This document shows positions 60,679-64,000 of a stretch of 64,000 bases of DNA, in pieces (the stretch's first letter is position 1; each line of letters starts with the position of its first letter). Source of the stretch: Streptomyces sennicomposti (GTDB taxonomy: Bacteria; Actinomycetota; Actinomycetes; Streptomycetales; Streptomycetaceae); the NCBI RefSeq assembly GCF_019890635.1, contig NZ_JAIOAB010000012.1:62001-126000 (forward strand). Reading direction: 5' to 3'. The position numbers and the translations under genes are program-made. The notes under the pieces are model-generated. The model did no database searches. It was not told where the DNA came from and worked only from the letters and a program-made list of their open reading frames with translations.

Positions 60679-61824
60679 ATGAGCCAAGGCCCCCGGTCCG
60701 GCCTCGCCGCGGTCAGCTCCGCGCTGCTGGCCATGAGCAGGCACCTGGAGGTGCGCGACGTCCTCAAGACGATCGTCGCCTCCGCCCGAGAGCTGCTCGA
60801 CGCGCAGTACGCCGCCCTCGGCGTGCCGGACGACCACGGCGGCTTCGCCCAGTTCGTGGTCGACGGGGTCAGCGAGGAGCAGTGGCGCGCCATCGGCCCG
60901 CTCCCGCGCCAGCACGGCATCCTCGCCGCGATGCTGCACCAGGCGGAGGCCGAGCGACTGGCCGACGTGCGCCAGGACCCGCGCTTCGAGGGCTGGCCGG
61001 CCGCCCACCCCGACATGTCCGACTTCCTCGGCCTGCCGATCCGCGACGGCGACGAGGTCATCGGTGCGCTCTTCCTGGCCGACAAGCGCTGCGCCAAGCC
61101 CGCGGGCGGCTGCGGCTTCACCCAGGAGGACGAGGACCTGCTCGCCCTCCTCGCCCAGCACGCCGCCATCGCCCTCACCAACGCCCGCCTCTACGAGCGC
61201 AGCCGCGAGCTGACCATCGCCGAGGAGCGCTCCCGCCTCGCCCACGAGCTGCACGACGCGGTCAGCCAGAAGCTGTTCTCCCTGCGTCTGACCGCACAGG
61301 CCGCCGCCGCCCTGGTCGACCGCGACCCGGCCCGCGCCAAGGGCGAACTCCAGCAGGTGGCCGCGCTCGCCGCCGAGGCCGCCGACGAGCTGCGCGCCGC
61401 CGTAGTGGAGCTGCGCCCCGCCGCGCTCGACGAGGACGGCCTCGTCGCCACCCTGCGCACCCAGATCCAGGTCCTCGACCGCGCCCACAGCGCGCGCGTC
61501 ACCTTCACCGCCCACGGCATCCGCGCGCTGCCCGCCGCCCAGGAGGAGGCCGTGCTGCGCGTCGCCCAGGAGGCCCTGCACAACGCGCTGCGGCACTCGG
61601 GCGCCGACCACGTCGACGTCACCCTGGAGCGCCGCGGCTGCGGCGCGGTGCTGCGCGTCGCCGACGACGGCAGCGGCTTCGACCAGCACGCCGTGCGCGG
61701 CGCGGGCCGCCACCTCGGGCTGGTGTCGATGCGCGACCGGGCGAGCGGGGCCGGCGGCACGCTGACCGTGGAATCGGCGCCCGGCAAGGGCACTGCGATC
61801 GAAATGGAGGTGCCCGGTGGCTGA
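60679..61824 (+). CDS. GAF-domain sensor histidine kinase (NarL-type partner)
   Basis: 381 residues without membrane segments, a cytosolic kinase. A GAF domain spans about 20-170 (LDAQYAALGVPDDHGGFAQFVVDG, FLGLPIRDGDEVIGALFLADK). The HisKA_3 domain has RLAHELHDAVSQKLFSLRL with phospho-acceptor His192. The ATPase domain has EALHNALRHSGADHV (N box), VADDGSGFD and HLGLVSMRDRASGAGGTL. It overlaps the response regulator gene by 8 nt, so the two form a pair. Cys138 and Cys145 in the GAF end could sense redox or metal, which is inference. Confidence 0.94.
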   Translation: MSQGPRSGLAAVSSALLAMSRHLEVRDVLKTIVASARELLDAQYAALGVPDDHGGFAQFVVDGVSEEQWRAIGPLPRQHGILAAMLHQAEAERLADVRQDPRFEGWPAAHPDMSDFLGLPIRDGDEVIGALFLADKRCAKPAGGCGFTQEDEDLLALLAQHAAIALTNARLYERSRELTIAEERSRLAHELHDAVSQKLFSLRLTAQAAAALVDRDPARAKGELQQVAALAAEAADELRAAVVELRPAALDEDGLVATLRTQIQVLDRAHSARVTFTAHGIRALPAAQEEAVLRVAQEALHNALRHSGADHVDVTLERRGCGAVLRVADDGSGFDQHAVRGAGRHLGLVSMRDRASGAGGTLTVESAPGKGTAIEMEVPGG

Positions 61825-62458
61825 TGCGATCAAGGTGCTGGTCGTCGACGACCACCAGGTGGTCCGCCGGGGGCTGCGCACCTTCCTGGAGGTGCAGGAC
61901 GACATCGAGGTCGTCGGCGAGGCCGCGGACGGCGCGGAGGGCGTCGCCCGCGCCGAGGAGCTGCGGCCCGACGTGGTCCTCATGGACGTGAAGATGCCCG
62001 TCCTGGACGGCGTCGAGGCGCTGCGCCGGCTGCGCGACCTGGGCAACGCCGCGCGGGTGCTGATCGTGACCAGCTTCACCGAGCAGCGCACGGTGGTCCC
62101 GGCCCTGCGGGCGGGCGCCGCCGGATACGTCTACAAGGACGTGGACCCGGAGGCCCTGGCCGGCGCCATCCGGTCCGTGCACGCCGGGCACATCCTGCTC
62201 CAGCCGGAGGTCGCGGGCGCGCTGCTGTCCCAGGAGGAGGCGCAGTCCGGCCTGGGGCGCGGCGGCTCCCTGACGGAACGGGAGCGGGAGGTCCTCGGCC
62301 TGATAGCGGACGGCCGCTCCAACCGGGAGATCGCCCGTGCGCTGGTGCTGTCCGAGAAGACGGTCAAGACCCATGTGTCGAACATCCTGATGAAGCTCGA
62401 CCTGGCGGACCGCACGCAGGCCGCGCTGTGGGCCGTACGCCACGGTGTGACGGACTGA
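61817..62458 (+). CDS. NarL/FixJ family response regulator
   Basis: 213 residues. The receiver domain has the acidic pair DDH at 11-13, phosphorylated Asp57 in VVLMDVKMPVLDG, Thr/Ser in VTSF and Lys in YVYKDVDPEAL. The C-terminal LuxR-type HTH is LTEREREVLGLIADGRSNREIARAL followed by EKTVKTHVSNILMKL. It is the partner of the kinase encoded just before it (8-nt overlap, GTG start). The nearby chaplin gene is a possible but unproven target. Confidence 0.96.
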   Translation: MADAIKVLVVDDHQVVRRGLRTFLEVQDDIEVVGEAADGAEGVARAEELRPDVVLMDVKMPVLDGVEALRRLRDLGNAARVLIVTSFTEQRTVVPALRAGAAGYVYKDVDPEALAGAIRSVHAGHILLQPEVAGALLSQEEAQSGLGRGGSLTEREREVLGLIADGRSNREIARALVLSEKTVKTHVSNILMKLDLADRTQAALWAVRHGVTD

Positions 62459-62594
62459 CCCGGCGGGTCCTCCGGGCTGAGATTCATACCGTCGTGGGAA
62501 TGTCCCCCGGATGGCGCAACCTTCCGCGGGCCCGGCCGTTCTCCAGGGCGTACCGCGGCGACTGCCGCGGCGCGATCACCAGGAAGGCTCAGAA

Positions 62595-62834
62595 GTGAAG
62601 AACCTGAAGAAGGCAGTGGCCGTGACGATGGTGACCGGCGGGCTCGTGGCCGCGGGCGCCGGAATGGCCTCCGCCGCCAGCGGCGCGGCCGGCGCCGCCA
62701 CCGCCTCCCCGGGCGTCCTCTCGGGCAACGTCGTCCAGGCCCCGGTCCACGTCCCGGTCAACGCCGTCGGCAACAGCGTCAACGTCATCGGCGTCCTGAA
62801 CCCCGCCTTCGGCAACCTCGGCCTCAACCACTGA
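62595..62834 (+). CDS. chpE: Short chaplin lacking cysteines (ChpE-like)
   Basis: 79 residues: signal peptide (KNLKKAVAVTMVTGGLVAAGAGMASAA), then one chaplin domain, SPGVLSGNVVQAPVHVPVN followed by AVGNSVNVIGVLNPAFGN. Chaplins self-assemble into amyloid-like surface films that let aerial hyphae rise from water. Most short chaplins have two Cys in this domain; here both positions are other residues (AVG and NLGL), which is the ChpE pattern. GTG 62595 has GGAAGG 8 nt upstream. It lies 136 nt after the response regulator. A terminator follows. Confidence 0.93.
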   Translation: MKNLKKAVAVTMVTGGLVAAGAGMASAASGAAGAATASPGVLSGNVVQAPVHVPVNAVGNSVNVIGVLNPAFGNLGLNH

Positions 62835-62840
62835 GCCCCC

Positions 62841-62867
62841 GGGCCTCCCGGCCCCGCCGGGAGGCCC
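62841..62867 (+). terminator. Hairpin terminator after chpE
   Basis: GGGCCTCCCGG (62841-62851) and CCGGGAGGCCC (62857-62867) form a perfect 11-bp stem with a 5-nt loop, starting 7 nt after the chpE stop. Confidence 0.85.
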
Positions 62868-63175
62868 ACCCCGCCGAAGGCGCGCGCGGCCGGCACCTCT
62901 GTCACCCGCGCGAGCGCGCTGCTCGTCGCGTCCGACGCCGGCGGAAGATCCCAGGCACGCAGCGGCACCCTCGTCCATCTCACGCGGATGTGCATCCCGG
63001 GCGCCCCGCGCCGGCCGAAGGCACGGGCGCGCGCCCCACCGCCGGGCGCCGAGGACATCGGCGCGCGCCGAACGTCACGTACCGCCCGGTGCGGAGCCAC
63101 ACCGACGCCCGCCCGGAAACACGTAGCGCCGGGCGCCGCCCACCCCGACACCCACCGCCCCCTCGGAAAGCCCCC
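62868..63175. other. Intergenic gap with no recognised element
   Basis: GC-rich sequence between the chpE terminator and the stop of the last gene. I see no gene, RNA or repeat here. Confidence 0.5.
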
Positions 63176-63964
63176 TCACCGCACCCTCTTCTCCCGCTCC
63201 TCCACAACGGAGTTGTACGCGGCGACCTGCGCCCGCCGAGCCGTCCGCTCCACCGGCCGCAACGCGGCCCCCCGCGCCGCCATCTCGGACGCGCTCACCG
63301 CACCCCCGGGCCCGTTCCCGTACGCCAGCGACACCAGCAACCCCACCCGCTGCGCCAGCTCCAGCACCCGCACCGCCCGCGGCGGATACCCGGGCGCCAG
63401 CACTTCGCGCCCCCGCTCCGCCCGAGCCCGGTACGCGTCGATCGCCGCCTCGGCCACCGGCCCCGACCCGGCCACGTCCAGCCGCGCCAGCACCTCGGTC
63501 GCCTCGCGCAGCGCCTCCGCCAGCTCCCGCTCCGCCTCACCCAGCGACGGCACATCGGCCGGCGGCGCCTCCCGCACCGGCAGCGCCCGCCACACCACCT
63601 CGACGTGCACATCACCTTCGGGCCCGGCCTCCGTCACCTCCGGCACCAGCCCCCACGCCGCGCCGTGACAGATCACCGCCTCCTCCGCCTCCAGCGCCCG
63701 CGCGTTGAACTCCGGCGGCCCGCTCAGCCCCAGCGGATGCCCCGGCGCGGGCAGCGCCACCCGCAGCGCCCCCGCCCCCAGCCCCCGCAGCCGCCCCAGC
63801 GCGAGCGTCAGCCCGACGGGCTCCGGTTCGCCGGGCAGTCCCACCACCCGGTGGACGGCGTCCTCGCCCACGATGGCGAGCACGGCGTCATCCGGTGAGA
63901 CAAGTCCGGCAAGGAAGGCATTTCCCCAAGCGGCAAGGCGTCCAGAGCGCGGTTCCGAGAGCAT
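63176..63964 (-). CDS. Conserved protein of unknown function
   Basis: 262 residues. The N-terminal half has alternating beta-like segments (AVLAIVGEDAVHRVVGLPGEPEPVGLTLALGRLRG, GALRVALPAPGHPLGL) and EAVICHGAAWGLVPEV. The C-terminal half is helical and charged (SLGEAERELAEALREATEVLARLDV, YRARAERGREVLAPGYPPRAVRVLELAQRVGLLV). I do not recognise a family and see no catalytic motif or membrane segment. ATG 63964 has no strong ribosome site in the remaining sequence. Codon use is normal, so it is a real gene. Confidence 0.8.
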   Translation of the reverse strand: MLSEPRSGRLAAWGNAFLAGLVSPDDAVLAIVGEDAVHRVVGLPGEPEPVGLTLALGRLRGLGAGALRVALPAPGHPLGLSGPPEFNARALEAEEAVICHGAAWGLVPEVTEAGPEGDVHVEVVWRALPVREAPPADVPSLGEAERELAEALREATEVLARLDVAGSGPVAEAAIDAYRARAERGREVLAPGYPPRAVRVLELAQRVGLLVSLAYGNGPGGAVSASEMAARGAALRPVERTARRAQVAAYNSVVEEREKRVR

Positions 63965-64000
63965 GCCCCCACCCTAAGGACCGACCGATGGAACGGCCCG

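Overview
The window is a stretch of a very GC-rich actinobacterial chromosome, almost certainly Streptomyces. The evidence is codon use strongly biased to G/C in the third position, many GTG and one TTG start, a chaplin gene, a Gbn-type nucleoid protein, a streptophobe-family membrane protein, an SGM_5486 microprotein and a PHO box. From memory, the gene order (chaplin E with a two-component system at one end, Gbn, a Pit phosphate transporter, then the cobalamin genes) resembles the SCO1800-SCO1860 part of the S. coelicolor core chromosome. I could not check this. I see no insertion sequence, prophage, CRISPR array, rRNA or tRNA.

Layout. 1-13,750: cobalamin (B12) biosynthesis, nearly all on the minus strand. 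A cobalamin riboswitch (about 13,630-13,750) precedes a tightly overlapping operon cbiB-cobQ-cobN-chlID-cobO-cobB-cobI. A ZIP metal transporter (+) separates this from cobM-cobL, which runs off the left edge. 14,136-15,889: a Pit phosphate transporter and a small membrane partner behind a PHO box. 15,952-20,049: an aldolase-type protein, an alpha/beta hydrolase, an unknown protein and a VOC protein. 20,050-21,007: a repeat-filled gap ending in a possible leader peptide for an ABC-F ATPase. 22,963-24,127: gbn and an enoyl-CoA hydratase. 24,239-29,239 (minus): an SDR, a GH15 glucanase, SURF1, a Cys-rich small protein and an exonuclease with a BRCT-like tail. 29,474-34,571: a VIT-type transporter, an alcohol dehydrogenase, a CoA transferase and a secreted subtilase. 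34,833-38,019: a DUF485/acetate-symporter pair and moaA. 38,073-43,958: small proteins, tyrS, and tldE/tldD. 44,206-45,683: fabG-fabI. 45,764-48,101: a GntR repressor divergent from an MFS exporter with its microprotein. 48,318-50,538: a small membrane protein, SixA and serB. 50,640-54,323: a ribbon-helix-helix regulator with an elaborate operator region, a DUF4097 protein and a DrrAB-like ABC exporter. 54,435-64,000: a streptophobe protein, an FHA-ABC transporter, an SLT-domain secreted protein, a two-component system, chpE and an unknown protein.

How parts work together. The cob operon covers tetrapyrrole methylation, a,c-amidation, cobalt insertion (CobN with a fused ChlI/ChlD-like AAA+/VWA partner), adenosylation, cobyric acid formation and the CbiB step. 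The riboswitch lets adenosylcobalamin shut the operon off. FabG and FabI supply the two reductive steps of type II fatty acid synthesis. TldD/TldE form a heteromeric metalloprotease. The histidine kinase and response regulator overlap and sit next to chpE.

Most unusual points: a dispersed Streptomyces intergenic repeat sits in frame inside cobB as an interdomain linker; several unrelated short tandem repeats decorate the cob genes; and the RHH regulator has a perfect 16-bp palindrome plus repeated GTGATGCCA half-sites overlapping an apparent leaderless promoter, heading a little-described RHH/DUF4097/ABC-exporter module.
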